In this document: positions 56,139 to 64,000 of the stretch, piece after piece
Layout of the letters: every line of letters begins with the position of its first letter
Position numbering within the stretch: position 1 is the stretch's first letter
Assembly: GCA_038250905.1 (NCBI GenBank)
Contig: JBBSBV010000002.1
Span: forward strand, 62,001 to 126,000
Direction of reading: 5' to 3'
Length of the DNA: 64,000 nucleotides
Source: JAENVU01 sp038250905
GTDB taxonomy: Bacteria > Actinomycetota > Acidimicrobiia > IMCC26256 > JAENVU01
Program-made: the position numbers and the translations under genes
The notes under the pieces: generated by a model
What the model saw: the letters and a program-made list of their open reading frames with translations, nothing else
The model's database searches: none
Told to the model about the DNA's origin: nothing

Positions 56139-57575
56139 GTGCAGCAATTCCGAAACTTCCGCTCAAGAATTTCCGGACATAGTGCCGAATCCACTCATAC
56201 CCCAGGACCGTGCTCCGTCATCACCGCCCAGAGGACCTCGTTGTTCATCTTCTTCTTGCAATTGCGCGACACCCTCCATGGAGGTCGGCTCTACGTCTTC
56301 TCGATCCTCGTGGCCGTCACGTGGGCGCTCTGGGCGGTCAAGGTGCACCTCTCCCGCCGCTACCAACCCTGGACCGCCGAACACCGTGCGACGGCGTCGA
56401 TCGTGGTCCCCGTGGTGGACGAGCCGGTCGGGCTGTTCCACGAGGTGCTCGACCACATCACCGAGCAGACCCCGCACCAGGTCATCGTGGTCATCAACGG
56501 GCCGAAGAACGAGAAGCTCGAACGCGTCTGCGAGGCGTACCCGGGCGTGGATTGGATCTGGACCCCGGTCCCGGGCAAACGCAACGCGATCCGGGAAGGC
56601 CTGGACGCCTGTACCGGCGAGATCGTCGTGCTGGTGGACAGCGACACCATCTGGACCGGCGACACCCTGCGGGAGCTGATGAAGCCCTTCGCCGACCCGC
56701 TCGTCGGCGGCGCGACCACGAACCAACGCATCATCGATCCGGACCGCAACGTGCTCACCCGCTGGGCCGACTGGTTGGAGAACATCCGGGTGCAGTACTC
56801 GATGCCGGCCATGAGCGTGCTCGGGCAGGTGGGGTGTCTTCCCGGTCGCACCATCGCGTTCCGCCGGACGGTGCTCGAGGACGCGATGCCCGAGTTCCTC
56901 GGCGCCCGCTTCCTCGGCGTGTTCCTCGAGGTGAGCGACGACCGGACACTCACCAACCTCTGCCTGAAGCAGGGATACCGATCCGTGTACCAGTCGACCA
57001 GCCACGTCTACACCGACGCGCCGGTCGGCATGCGCAAGATGGCCAAGCAACAGATGCGCTGGTCACGCGGGAGTCAGTACAACACGCTGCGGATGTTGCC
57101 CTGGATGGTGCGCAACACGCCGATGCTCGCCGTGTTCTACGTGGCCGACATCCTCACGCCCTTCCTCTGGCTCGCCACCGTGACGGGCCTGGTCGTGCGG
57201 ATGTTGCTCGGGCAGAACGTCAACTTCTACCAAGGCATCACCTTCGGGTACGGCGCGGCGATCGGTACCGCGATCATCGTCTGCCTCACGCTGCTCGCGA
57301 CGTGGCTCTCGGCCTACATCCGCCAGGCCCGCCACTTCGAGGACCATCCACGCGACCTCTGGCTGCTTCCGGCGTTCACGTTGCTCAACACGTTCATGTT
57401 GATGCCGATCCGCATCTGGGGGTTCATGCGCATGGCGCGCAACGACGGCTGGGGAACGCGTGCCAACGCGTTCAGCGGCGACGAGGTCAAGACACGCCAG
57501 GTGAACCCGTGGGGTGCAGTTCCGTACCTGCTCGCGTCCATGCTCGTCTTCGCCGGAGTTGCCTACCATGGCTGA
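56139..57575 (+). CDS. Processive GT2 membrane glycosyltransferase
   Basis: A 478-residue synthase of the cellulose/hyaluronan-synthase type. After two N-terminal segments come ASIVVPVVDEPVG, VVLVDSDTIW (DxD at 166-169), EVSDDRTLTN and the QQMRW motif (near 310) for chain extension; four more helices follow. It polymerises and exports a beta-linked polysaccharide. The GTG at 56139 is uncertain because no Shine-Dalgarno or better start is visible. It overlaps a GH26 gene by 8 bases. Confidence 0.85.
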   Translation: MQQFRNFRSRISGHSAESTHTPGPCSVITAQRTSLFIFFLQLRDTLHGGRLYVFSILVAVTWALWAVKVHLSRRYQPWTAEHRATASIVVPVVDEPVGLFHEVLDHITEQTPHQVIVVINGPKNEKLERVCEAYPGVDWIWTPVPGKRNAIREGLDACTGEIVVLVDSDTIWTGDTLRELMKPFADPLVGGATTNQRIIDPDRNVLTRWADWLENIRVQYSMPAMSVLGQVGCLPGRTIAFRRTVLEDAMPEFLGARFLGVFLEVSDDRTLTNLCLKQGYRSVYQSTSHVYTDAPVGMRKMAKQQMRWSRGSQYNTLRMLPWMVRNTPMLAVFYVADILTPFLWLATVTGLVVRMLLGQNVNFYQGITFGYGAAIGTAIIVCLTLLATWLSAYIRQARHFEDHPRDLWLLPAFTLLNTFMLMPIRIWGFMRMARNDGWGTRANAFSGDEVKTRQVNPWGAVPYLLASMLVFAGVAYHG

Positions 57576-59124
57576 TACCCGCACCGTCCACCTCCGCATG
57601 ATGGGCGCCGTCCTCGCCGGGATCGGGCTGTTCGTCTACACATCGCCGGCCGCGCCCGACGCCGAGTCGCTCGCCGCGGCCGCCCACGGCAACACCGCGA
57701 CGCTGTCACCCGTGGTCGCCCGGGCCAAGGTCGCCCGAGGTAACGCGCGCCCCCAGGCTCGCGCCGGGACCGACGCCCTCGACGGCGGCCACGTCACCCT
57801 GACCGCATCGCACCCGAGCGCGCCGACCGCCAAAGGTTCCGGGCACGGCACCGCGTTCGGCGCGTCGCGTACGTCGTCGGCGAAGCAGCGCTCGACTGCG
57901 ACCACCACCACGGCGCCGCAGGCGCCCACCACCACCACGACCATCCCGACGGCCGCGGCCGTCCACTGCAGCGACTTCCACTGGCAGCAGGACGCGCAGG
58001 CGGCGTACGTCGCCAACCTCGACGATCCGTACGGACTCGACGGCCCCCCGGGCCCGGCGAACGACGACGGCATCGCCTGCTCGCTCCTGCCCGTCGACCC
58101 GGAGCGACCGCCGTCCACCCCGGCCGGGGCCCGTCCGCCCGACCCGCCGAAGCCGGAGGGCCTGCCCGAGACACCGACCATCGAGCAGATCCTGGCGCCC
58201 ACCGACGACTACTACGGCGTCTCGACGCCCCAGGCCCCCTTCGACTGGAAGGACTTCCAGATCTTCTCCGCGGCGGCGCAGAAGCTGCCGAGCATGGTCC
58301 AGTTCTTCCAGGGCTGGGACCGCGAGTTCCCCCGCGACCAGGTGATCGAGACGTGGCGACGCGCCGCGCTGCCGGTGATCTCGTGGGAACCCCGGCCGAC
58401 GGTCCAGCCGCTCGGACCCGACAGCGACAACACCTCGGCGCCGGGGTACGCGCTGTCGACGATCATCAACGGCGACCACGACGCCTACATCGACCGGTTC
58501 GCCACCGAGGTGCGCGATCTCGGCCTGCCCGTCGCGATCCGCTTCGCCCACGAGATGAACGGCAACTGGTTCCCGTGGAGTGAGGAGCGCAACGGCAACC
58601 ACGCGGGCGAGTACGTGGCCGCCTGGCGTCACGTCCACGACCGGTTCACTGCGCTCGGCGCCACCAACGCGGTCTGGATCTGGAGCCCCAATGTGATCAC
58701 GGCCCGGCCGAGTGTGCGGCTCGCGCCGCTGTACCCGGGCGACGACTACGTCGACTGGATGGGGATGGTCGGCTACTACCGCCGGGTCTACGTCGACGAC
58801 AAGGGTCAGCCGAAGGCCCCGACCTTCGCGAACACCTACGCCGGCACGATCGACGAGTTGCGCTCGGTGGCGGTGAAGCCGATCGTCATCACCGAACTCG
58901 GGGCGACCGAGGTGGGCGGCAACAAGCCCGCCTGGATCAACAGCGTGTTCCAGGGACTCAGGGACAACCCCGACATCATCGGGTTCGTCTGGTTCGACCA
59001 CAGCGTGAACGGAACCGACTGGCGGATCGAGTCGTCGCGGGCCGCGAGCGACGCGTTCGCCGCCGACGTCGCCGACCCCCGCTACCAGGCCGGGAAAGTC
59101 CGACCACCGAAACCCGGCACGTAG
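57568..59124 (+). CDS. Membrane-anchored GH26-like beta-mannanase with excalibur domain
   Basis: A 518-residue protein. An N-terminal anchor (12-27), a Ser/Thr/Pro-rich linker and an excalibur calcium-binding module (HCSDFHWQQDAQ...NDDGIACS, about 132-172) precede a GH26 catalytic domain (about 215-510). The acid/base is Glu329 in RFAHEMNGNW and the nucleophile Glu443 in ITELGATE. It starts inside the upstream GT2 gene, so synthase and hydrolase are co-translated; it probably trims the chain made by that synthase. Confidence 0.85.
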   Translation: MADTRTVHLRMMGAVLAGIGLFVYTSPAAPDAESLAAAAHGNTATLSPVVARAKVARGNARPQARAGTDALDGGHVTLTASHPSAPTAKGSGHGTAFGASRTSSAKQRSTATTTTAPQAPTTTTTIPTAAAVHCSDFHWQQDAQAAYVANLDDPYGLDGPPGPANDDGIACSLLPVDPERPPSTPAGARPPDPPKPEGLPETPTIEQILAPTDDYYGVSTPQAPFDWKDFQIFSAAAQKLPSMVQFFQGWDREFPRDQVIETWRRAALPVISWEPRPTVQPLGPDSDNTSAPGYALSTIINGDHDAYIDRFATEVRDLGLPVAIRFAHEMNGNWFPWSEERNGNHAGEYVAAWRHVHDRFTALGATNAVWIWSPNVITARPSVRLAPLYPGDDYVDWMGMVGYYRRVYVDDKGQPKAPTFANTYAGTIDELRSVAVKPIVITELGATEVGGNKPAWINSVFQGLRDNPDIIGFVWFDHSVNGTDWRIESSRAASDAFAADVADPRYQAGKVRPPKPGT

Positions 59125-59204
59125 GCGTTCCGCGCGACGGTCGCGGTCACGGCGCCGTCGGCACGGCACCGTCGTCATCGGGCGCCGTCCCGGTGACCGG
59201 CTGA

Positions 59205-59210
59205 CATACT
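59205..59210 (+). promoter_or_regulatory. -10 box of the esterase gene (leaderless)
   Basis: CATACT, 7 bases before ATG 59218, with no Shine-Dalgarno. Confidence 0.5.
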
Positions 59211-59217
59211 TCGCGAC

Positions 59218-60387
59218 ATGACCGAACATCGCACCCGTACGTCGCGCGCGCTCGTCGCCGCGGTCGTGACCGTGATCGCGCTCGCGGCCTGCTCGTCGAG
59301 CACCTCGAAGGCGACGACCACGCCGTCGTCCTCGGCAACCGAGACGGCGGCGCCGTACGCGAAGCGAGGGCCGTACGCGACGGGCTACACCACGTTGCAT
59401 CTCGCCGACGGCCGGCGCGTCGTGGTGTGGTACCCCGCAACACCCGGTAGGACCAAGGGGCACCAGCAGCAGGTCGTCGACATCACGAGCTTCCTGACGC
59501 CCGAGCTCCAGGCCCAGGTGCCCGCGGCCAGCCGCGTGCTGTACCGGGTGAACGCGTACGAGGGCGCGCCGCCGGTCACCGGCAAGGGCGCATTCCCGTT
59601 CGTGCTGTTCAGCCACGGGTTCGCCGGCTACCCCGAACAGTCGGTGGCGATCACCACCCATCTCGCGTCGTGGGGATTCGTGGTGGCCGCGCCGGATCAT
59701 GTGGAGCGGTCACTCGACGGGCTGCTCGGGACGGCCGCCGCCGGCGTGGCGAAGTCAACCGACACCGATGTCCTCAAGGCGACGCTGACCGCCACCGAGA
59801 CTGCCTCCGGGAAGTCCGGCGTCCTGCACGGACTCGTCGACCCGAAGCGGGTCGCGGCCATCGGCCACTCCGCCGGTGCGGGCGCGGCGTACACGTTCGC
59901 GTCGCAGAACCCGCAGCTGGTGAAGTCGTTCATCACCTACTCGGTCGGCTTCGGCGGCCAGGCCGGACCCGCGCCGGCCGCGCCGAAGCAGCCGGGGATG
60001 GTCATGCTCGGCACCACGGACGGCATCATCGAACCGGCGGCGAGCCGTGACGTCTACCACTCGATGAACCCACCCAAGTACCTGGTGGAGATCGCGGATG
60101 CCGGCCACCTCGTCTTCTCCGACATCTGCCTGATCGGCCGTGACTCGGGCGGGATCACCGGTATCGCCCGCGCCCTCAAACTCCCGATTCCGGAGGAGTT
60201 GCTGAAGCTCGGATCGGACGGTTGCACGCCGGACCATCCGCTCCCGGAGAAGTCGTTCCCGGCGATCAACCAGTTGAGCGTCGCGTTCCTCCGTTCGACC
60301 CTCGGGATCGACAAGCAGCCGGTCGGCATCGACACCGCCGCGGTCGCGCCCCTCGGCGGCGGGGTCACCGTCCAGCACCAGGGTTGA
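59218..60387 (+). CDS. Alpha/beta-hydrolase lipoprotein (PAF acetylhydrolase/cutinase-like)
   Basis: A 389-residue protein with a lipobox LAAC (Cys25) and a Ser/Thr linker. The nucleophile is Ser218 in GHSAGA; LFSHGFAG is the oxyanion loop and LGTTDGI and AGHLVFS give the other triad residues. It resembles polyester- or lipid-cleaving dienelactone-type hydrolases. Cell-surface substrate unknown. Confidence 0.85.
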   Translation: MTEHRTRTSRALVAAVVTVIALAACSSSTSKATTTPSSSATETAAPYAKRGPYATGYTTLHLADGRRVVVWYPATPGRTKGHQQQVVDITSFLTPELQAQVPAASRVLYRVNAYEGAPPVTGKGAFPFVLFSHGFAGYPEQSVAITTHLASWGFVVAAPDHVERSLDGLLGTAAAGVAKSTDTDVLKATLTATETASGKSGVLHGLVDPKRVAAIGHSAGAGAAYTFASQNPQLVKSFITYSVGFGGQAGPAPAAPKQPGMVMLGTTDGIIEPAASRDVYHSMNPPKYLVEIADAGHLVFSDICLIGRDSGGITGIARALKLPIPEELLKLGSDGCTPDHPLPEKSFPAINQLSVAFLRSTLGIDKQPVGIDTAAVAPLGGGVTVQHQG

Positions 60388-60437
60388 CCGGTCGCCACCG
60401 CCGAAGACGCCCGCGCCGGCCGTCGGTCGCCGGCCCA

Positions 60438-60443
60438 TAGTCT
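60438..60443 (+). promoter_or_regulatory. -10 box of the desulfurase-like gene (leaderless)
   Basis: TAGTCT, 7 bases before ATG 60451, with no Shine-Dalgarno. Confidence 0.5.
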
Positions 60444-60450
60444 CAGGATC

Positions 60451-61599
60451 ATGCGCGAACGATTCCCCGGCATCGGCCCCGACTGGGCCCGGTTCGACGG
60501 CCCGGCGGGCACCCAGATGGTCGACGTCGCCATCGATGCCATCGACGACTTCCTGCGGTCCGGGGACAACGCCAACGGGCACGGCCTGTTCGCCGCGTCG
60601 GTCGCCAGCACCGAGTTGGTGGAGCGCTCGCGCGCCGAGGTCGCGCGCCTGATCGGCGGCGACGCCGATGGGATCGTCTTCGGCGCCAACATGACCACGC
60701 TGACCTTCGCCTTCACCCGCGCGCTCGCCCGCGACTGGGCCGCCGGGGACGAGATCGTCGGGACCCGGCTCGACCACGACGCCAACGTCACCCCGTGGAA
60801 CCTGGCGGCGGCCGACCGCGCGGCGGTGGTGCGGCTCGCGCCGTTCGACATCGCGACCGGCCGGCTCGACCCCGAAGCGGTCACGGCACTCATCGGTCCC
60901 CGTACCCGATGGGTCGCGATCACCGGAGCCTCCAACGCATTGGGCACGATGCCCGATCTCGCGCCGGTCGTCGCCGCCGCGCACACGCAGGGCGCCCGGG
61001 TGTTCGTCGACGGCGTGCACCTCGTGCCGCACGGCCCCGTCGACGTCCGGGCCATCGGCTGCGACGCCTTCGTCACCTCGCCGTACAAATGGTACGGACC
61101 GCACGCCGGCGTGCTCTGGCTCACCGAGGAACTGCGCGACTCGGTCAGGCCGTACAAGGTGCGCCCGGCCGCGAATCGCGCCCCCGAGCGGTTCGAGACC
61201 GGCACGCTCTCGTTCGAGGCGCTGGCTGCCATCGACGCAGCCGCGTGTTTCCTCCTCGAGGCCGGCATCGACCGGGTGGCAGCCGACGAGGCCGAGGTGT
61301 TCGCACCACTGCTGGCCGGACTCCACGCCCGTGAGCAGGTGATCGTCCACGGCCCGTCCGACCTGGCGCATCGCACGCCCACCGTGAGCTTCTCGGTACG
61401 GGACCGCAACCCTGACGAGATCGCCGCCCACCTCGCCTCGCGCCGCGTGGCGGTGTGGAGCGGCAACTACTACGCCGTCGAGACCATGGCCGCACTCGGT
61501 CTCGCCGAACACGGTGCGGTGCGGGCCGGGGTGTCGGCATACACGACGACCGCCGACGTCGACCGCCTGCTCGCCGCGCTCGACGAGCTGGCCGGATGA
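60451..61599 (+). CDS. Cysteine-desulfurase-like PLP protein lacking the catalytic cysteine
   Basis: A 382-residue class V aminotransferase-fold protein. The PLP lysine is Lys213 in SPYKWYGPH. The region that holds the active cysteine in SufS-type enzymes (a GHHC-like sequence) reads WSGNYYAVE here, so the catalytic cysteine is absent and true desulfuration is unlikely. It fits the cysteine-desulfurase-like group of uncertain activity. No suf genes are nearby. Confidence 0.82.
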   Translation: MRERFPGIGPDWARFDGPAGTQMVDVAIDAIDDFLRSGDNANGHGLFAASVASTELVERSRAEVARLIGGDADGIVFGANMTTLTFAFTRALARDWAAGDEIVGTRLDHDANVTPWNLAAADRAAVVRLAPFDIATGRLDPEAVTALIGPRTRWVAITGASNALGTMPDLAPVVAAAHTQGARVFVDGVHLVPHGPVDVRAIGCDAFVTSPYKWYGPHAGVLWLTEELRDSVRPYKVRPAANRAPERFETGTLSFEALAAIDAAACFLLEAGIDRVAADEAEVFAPLLAGLHAREQVIVHGPSDLAHRTPTVSFSVRDRNPDEIAAHLASRRVAVWSGNYYAVETMAALGLAEHGAVRAGVSAYTTTADVDRLLAALDELAG

Positions 61600-61655
61600 C
61601 GCCGTCGCCCCGCCCGAGGTGCACTCCCCCGCATCGGATCGGCTAAACCGGCGCC

Positions 61656-62393
61656 GTGTCTGTTGTCGGTTGGATCCTCCTCGCCTGCCTCGCGGTCGCG
61701 CTCGTCGGCGTCACCGTGGCGTGGACGCGCACGCGTTCGGCGCATGCCGCGGCGGCAGCCGAACTCGCCACCGAGCAGGCCGCCCACCAGGAGACCCGGC
61801 GGGACGTCGAACACCTCGAGACCCGGATGCGCACGCTGCGGGCCGAGCTGGCCGAGGCCCACCGCACCAACGCCGACCTCACCGCCAAGGTGGGACGAAC
61901 CAACCCCGCCGATGCCGCCCGTGCGCTCGGCCTCTGGGCGCTCGAGCGCCACCGGCAGGCCCGCATGGCCGGCACCCCGCTGCTCGGCCTCGCCGTCGGC
62001 CCCGGCATCGACCTGACCGCGACCCTCACCGAGGCCATCCGCGTCGAGCTCGAGGTGTTGCGGGAGGACGTCGGCACCCACGCCGAGCTCGCGACCGTCG
62101 AACTCGGCAGTGGTATCGACGCCCGCGATGCGTTGACGGTGCTGCGCGTCGTGCAGGAACTGAGCGCGGTCCTCGCCAAGCGGGCGGACGAACTCGTCGT
62201 CTCGGTCGCCCGGGACGACGACATCACGGTGGTCACGATCTCGGCCGAGGGCTGGACCGACCCGGTGCCCACCGTCACCGCACTGGAATCGGGGCTCGGG
62301 GCGCTCGAGGGCACCCTCGAACTCAGGCCGGACCCCGAAACCGCCGACACCCTCCTCGCGACCGTTCGCATCGGAAGTGCCGACGACCACTAG
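61656..62393 (+). CDS. Membrane-anchored coiled-coil protein of unknown function
   Basis: A 245-residue protein with a single N-terminal helix (about 4-23), an Ala/Glu-rich coiled coil (about 30-85), and a soluble C-terminal domain. The end VTALESGLGALEGTLEL...LLATVRI resembles the last strand-helix unit of histidine-kinase ATPase domains, but no N or G boxes are visible. I do not recognise a family. PPK2 starts 9 bases downstream. Confidence 0.6.
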   Translation: MSVVGWILLACLAVALVGVTVAWTRTRSAHAAAAAELATEQAAHQETRRDVEHLETRMRTLRAELAEAHRTNADLTAKVGRTNPADAARALGLWALERHRQARMAGTPLLGLAVGPGIDLTATLTEAIRVELEVLREDVGTHAELATVELGSGIDARDALTVLRVVQELSAVLAKRADELVVSVARDDDITVVTISAEGWTDPVPTVTALESGLGALEGTLELRPDPETADTLLATVRIGSADDH

Positions 62394-62402
62394 GAAACGA
62401 CC

Positions 62403-63299
62403 ATGGCGAGTGATCAGTCCGACGAGGAGCAGATCGACCGGTTCCTCGACCAGTTCCGGATCGACGATCCCAAGTCGTTCCGGCTCGCCGATCGCAACCC
62501 CGGCTCGACCGACGGGGTGCGAGACAAGAAGGCAGCCGCCGACCGTCTCCAACGGGGCATCGAGCGACTGAACGACCTGCAGACCCGGCTCGCCGCACAG
62601 CAGACCTACGGCTTGCTGCTCGTCCTCCAGGCGCTCGACGCCGCCGGGAAGGACGGCGCGATCCGCCACGTGATGACCGGCCTCAACCCGCAAGGGGTCC
62701 GGGTGGTGTCGTTCAAGTCACCCTCGACCGAGGAACTCGCCCACCATTACCTCTGGCGCATCAACCGGGACCTGCCACGTCGCGGTGAGATCGGGATCTT
62801 CAACCGCTCGCACTACGAGGAGGTCCTCTCGGTGCGCGTCCATCCCGAGTTCCTCGACGCCCAGCACCTGCCGCCGAGCGCCACCAAGGACATCTGGAAG
62901 CGGCGCTTCCGCGAGATCAACGACTGGGAGCGGGCGCTGGTCGGGAGCGGCTTTCCGATCGTCAAGGTGTTCCTGCACATGTCGAAGGACGAGCAACGCC
63001 GCCGATTGCTGTCCCGCATCGACGAGCCGGCGAAGAACTGGAAGTTCTCGCCCCTGGACGTGAAGGAGCGTCAGTCCTGGGACGAGTACCAAGCCGTCTA
63101 CGAGGACACGATCCGCAACACGAGCACGCCGGCCGCGCCCTGGTACGTGGTCCCGGCCGACGCGAAGTGGTTCGCCCGACTCGTGATCGCCGAGGCCGTC
63201 GCCGCCGCACTCATCGACATCGACCCGCAGTTCCCGACGCTGTCCGAGGAAGCACGGAGCGCGCTCGCGGCCGAGCGGGCCCAGCTCGAAGCGAGCTGA
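62403..63299 (+). CDS. Polyphosphate kinase 2 family protein
   Basis: A 298-residue PPK2. Walker A LDAAGKDGA (79-87), RGEIGIFNRSHYEEVL (127-142) with the Walker-B-like position, and the lid Arg residues in DEQRRRLLSRIDEPAKNWKFS are the family's core. It transfers phosphate between polyphosphate and nucleotides; class cannot be decided from sequence alone. Follows the coiled-coil gene by 9 bases. Confidence 0.92.
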   Translation: MASDQSDEEQIDRFLDQFRIDDPKSFRLADRNPGSTDGVRDKKAAADRLQRGIERLNDLQTRLAAQQTYGLLLVLQALDAAGKDGAIRHVMTGLNPQGVRVVSFKSPSTEELAHHYLWRINRDLPRRGEIGIFNRSHYEEVLSVRVHPEFLDAQHLPPSATKDIWKRRFREINDWERALVGSGFPIVKVFLHMSKDEQRRRLLSRIDEPAKNWKFSPLDVKERQSWDEYQAVYEDTIRNTSTPAAPWYVVPADAKWFARLVIAEAVAAALIDIDPQFPTLSEEARSALAAERAQLEAS

Positions 63300-63311
63300 C
63301 GCGCCGGTCGG

Positions 63312-63458
63312 CTACGCGGCTTGCTGGACGCGGGCCTCCAGCGAGTCAACCTGTTCGTGGGCCCGGGCCCGGGCTTCGAGGACCGCGGTGACGTTGTCGA
63401 ACGCACCCTGGCCACCGACCCGGCGCAACAACGAGCTGAGGTTTGCGAATCGAGGCAT
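63312..63458 (-). CDS. Small protein of 48 residues, unknown function
   Basis: The frame MPRFANLSSLLRRVGG...ARVQQAA is preceded by AAAGGAG at ideal spacing (6 bases). It has a short N-terminal part and a predicted C-terminal helix rich in Ala, Arg and Glu. It is convergent with PPK2 and ends 12 bases beyond it. I do not recognise a family. A TTGACC hexamer lies about 100 bases upstream. Confidence 0.65.
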   Translation of the reverse strand: MPRFANLSSLLRRVGGQGAFDNVTAVLEARARAHEQVDSLEARVQQAA

Positions 63459-63645
63459 CGGAACTCCTTTCGTCATGGTCATCATGCGGGACCGACGTTG
63501 CCGTGACGTCTCGCGTCTTCGTCGCTCGGGTCAACAACAGGTGACATCTCCGTGACCACGCCACCTCGGACCCGTCCGCCCATCAGCGGTCCGAGCGCCG
63601 GGTGTCTAGATTCGGCGCCTTCATCCCTGGACCGCGGAGCCCACC

Positions 63646-64000
63646 ATGATCGTGCTCGTCACCGGAGGAAGCAGCGGGTTCGGTCTGCTCATCGCGAAGC
63701 GGTTCGCCGCGGCCGGAGACACGGTGGTCGCGACGATGCGCAATCCGGCGCGGGCCGACTCTGCACTCACCGACATCGCGGGCTGCGAGGTCATCGCCCT
63801 CGACGTGACCGATCAGGCGTCGGTCGACGCCGCGGTGTCCCACACGCTCGCCGCCCACGGCCGGATCGACGTACTCGTCAACAACGCGGGTATCGGCCTA
63901 CGGGGTGCGATCGAGACCGTGACCGACGCCGCGGCCAAGGATCTCTTCGAGACCAACTTCTTCGGCGCGCTGCGGATGATCCGCGCGGTGCTGCCGGGCA
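63646..64000 (+). CDS. SDR family oxidoreductase, 5' part
   Basis: The first 118 residues of a short-chain dehydrogenase are seen before the window ends. TGGSSGFG (6-13) binds the cofactor, and VLVNNAGIGLRG is the NNAG motif. GGAG lies about 8 bases before ATG. Catalytic residues are outside the window. Confidence 0.88.
   Translation, partial: MIVLVTGGSSGFGLLIAKRFAAAGDTVVATMRNPARADSALTDIAGCEVIALDVTDQASVDAAVSHTLAAHGRIDVLVNNAGIGLRGAIETVTDAAAKDLFETNFFGALRMIRAVLPG

Overview
The window is GC-rich, densely packed DNA of a free-living, non-pathogen-like actinobacterium. Support comes from an S-(hydroxymethyl)mycothiol dehydrogenase (mycothiol chemistry), a CofC-type enzyme (coenzyme F420), heavy GTG start use, 4-base ATGA/GTGA gene overlaps, TAnnnT boxes 6-10 bases before start codons (leaderless transcription), a Lys/Ala-rich H1-like protein and leader-peptide attenuators before leucine genes. 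The class Acidimicrobiia is my best guess, but no rRNA is present to test it. I see no phage, insertion sequence, CRISPR array or integrase; this is ordinary chromosome.

Layout. 0-10 kb: the end of a phosphoesterase/phospholipase C gene, an ammonium transporter, a GH38 alpha-mannosidase, a coupled plsC-gpsA-unknown operon, and the divergent cofC-PIG-L deacetylase pair. 10-13 kb: the H1-like gene, a 676-base CGCG-rich noncoding stretch, tRNA-Glu, tRNA-Gln and gltX. 13-17 kb: leuB-ilvE-cimA-(unknown)-gltX transcribed leftward behind an Ile/Val-coding leader peptide and attenuator. 17-23 kb: greA, a Kef-type antiporter fused to a GlnD-like tail with its own regulator, and leuCD. 23-28 kb: a beta-lactamase-fold lipoprotein, a CPBP protease, a 42-residue small gene, and leuA plus a methyltransferase behind a Leu-coding attenuator. 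28-37 kb: mscL, aspC-serA, a D,D-carboxypeptidase, an enoyl-CoA hydratase, a DEAD-box helicase and a two-component system. 37-47 kb: a secreted TIM-barrel-like protein, an SDR, an EEP-family enzyme, mscR, a flippase-like membrane protein, an HtpX-like protease, a giant cyclase/ATPase and an MBL-fold hydrolase. 47-59 kb: an envelope and glycan block (two related glucosaminidases, a GT39-like transferase, an alkaline-phosphatase-like membrane protein, a GT2 synthase overlapping a GH26 hydrolase). 59-64 kb: a lipoprotein esterase, a cysteine-desulfurase-like protein lacking its cysteine, a membrane coiled-coil protein, PPK2, a 48-residue small gene and a truncated SDR.

How the genes work together. 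leuA, leuB, leuCD, ilvE and cimA supply most steps from pyruvate and 2-oxoisovalerate to leucine and the citramalate entry to isoleucine; aspC and serA add aspartate and serine. Two separate transcripts carry classical leader-peptide attenuators matched to their products. Nitrogen themes recur: the ammonium transporter, GltX with its tRNAs, and an antiporter carrying ACT domains like those that sense glutamine in GlnD. The most unusual item is that antiporter-GlnD fusion, coupled to a winged-helix regulator whose receiver-like half lacks a phosphorylation site.
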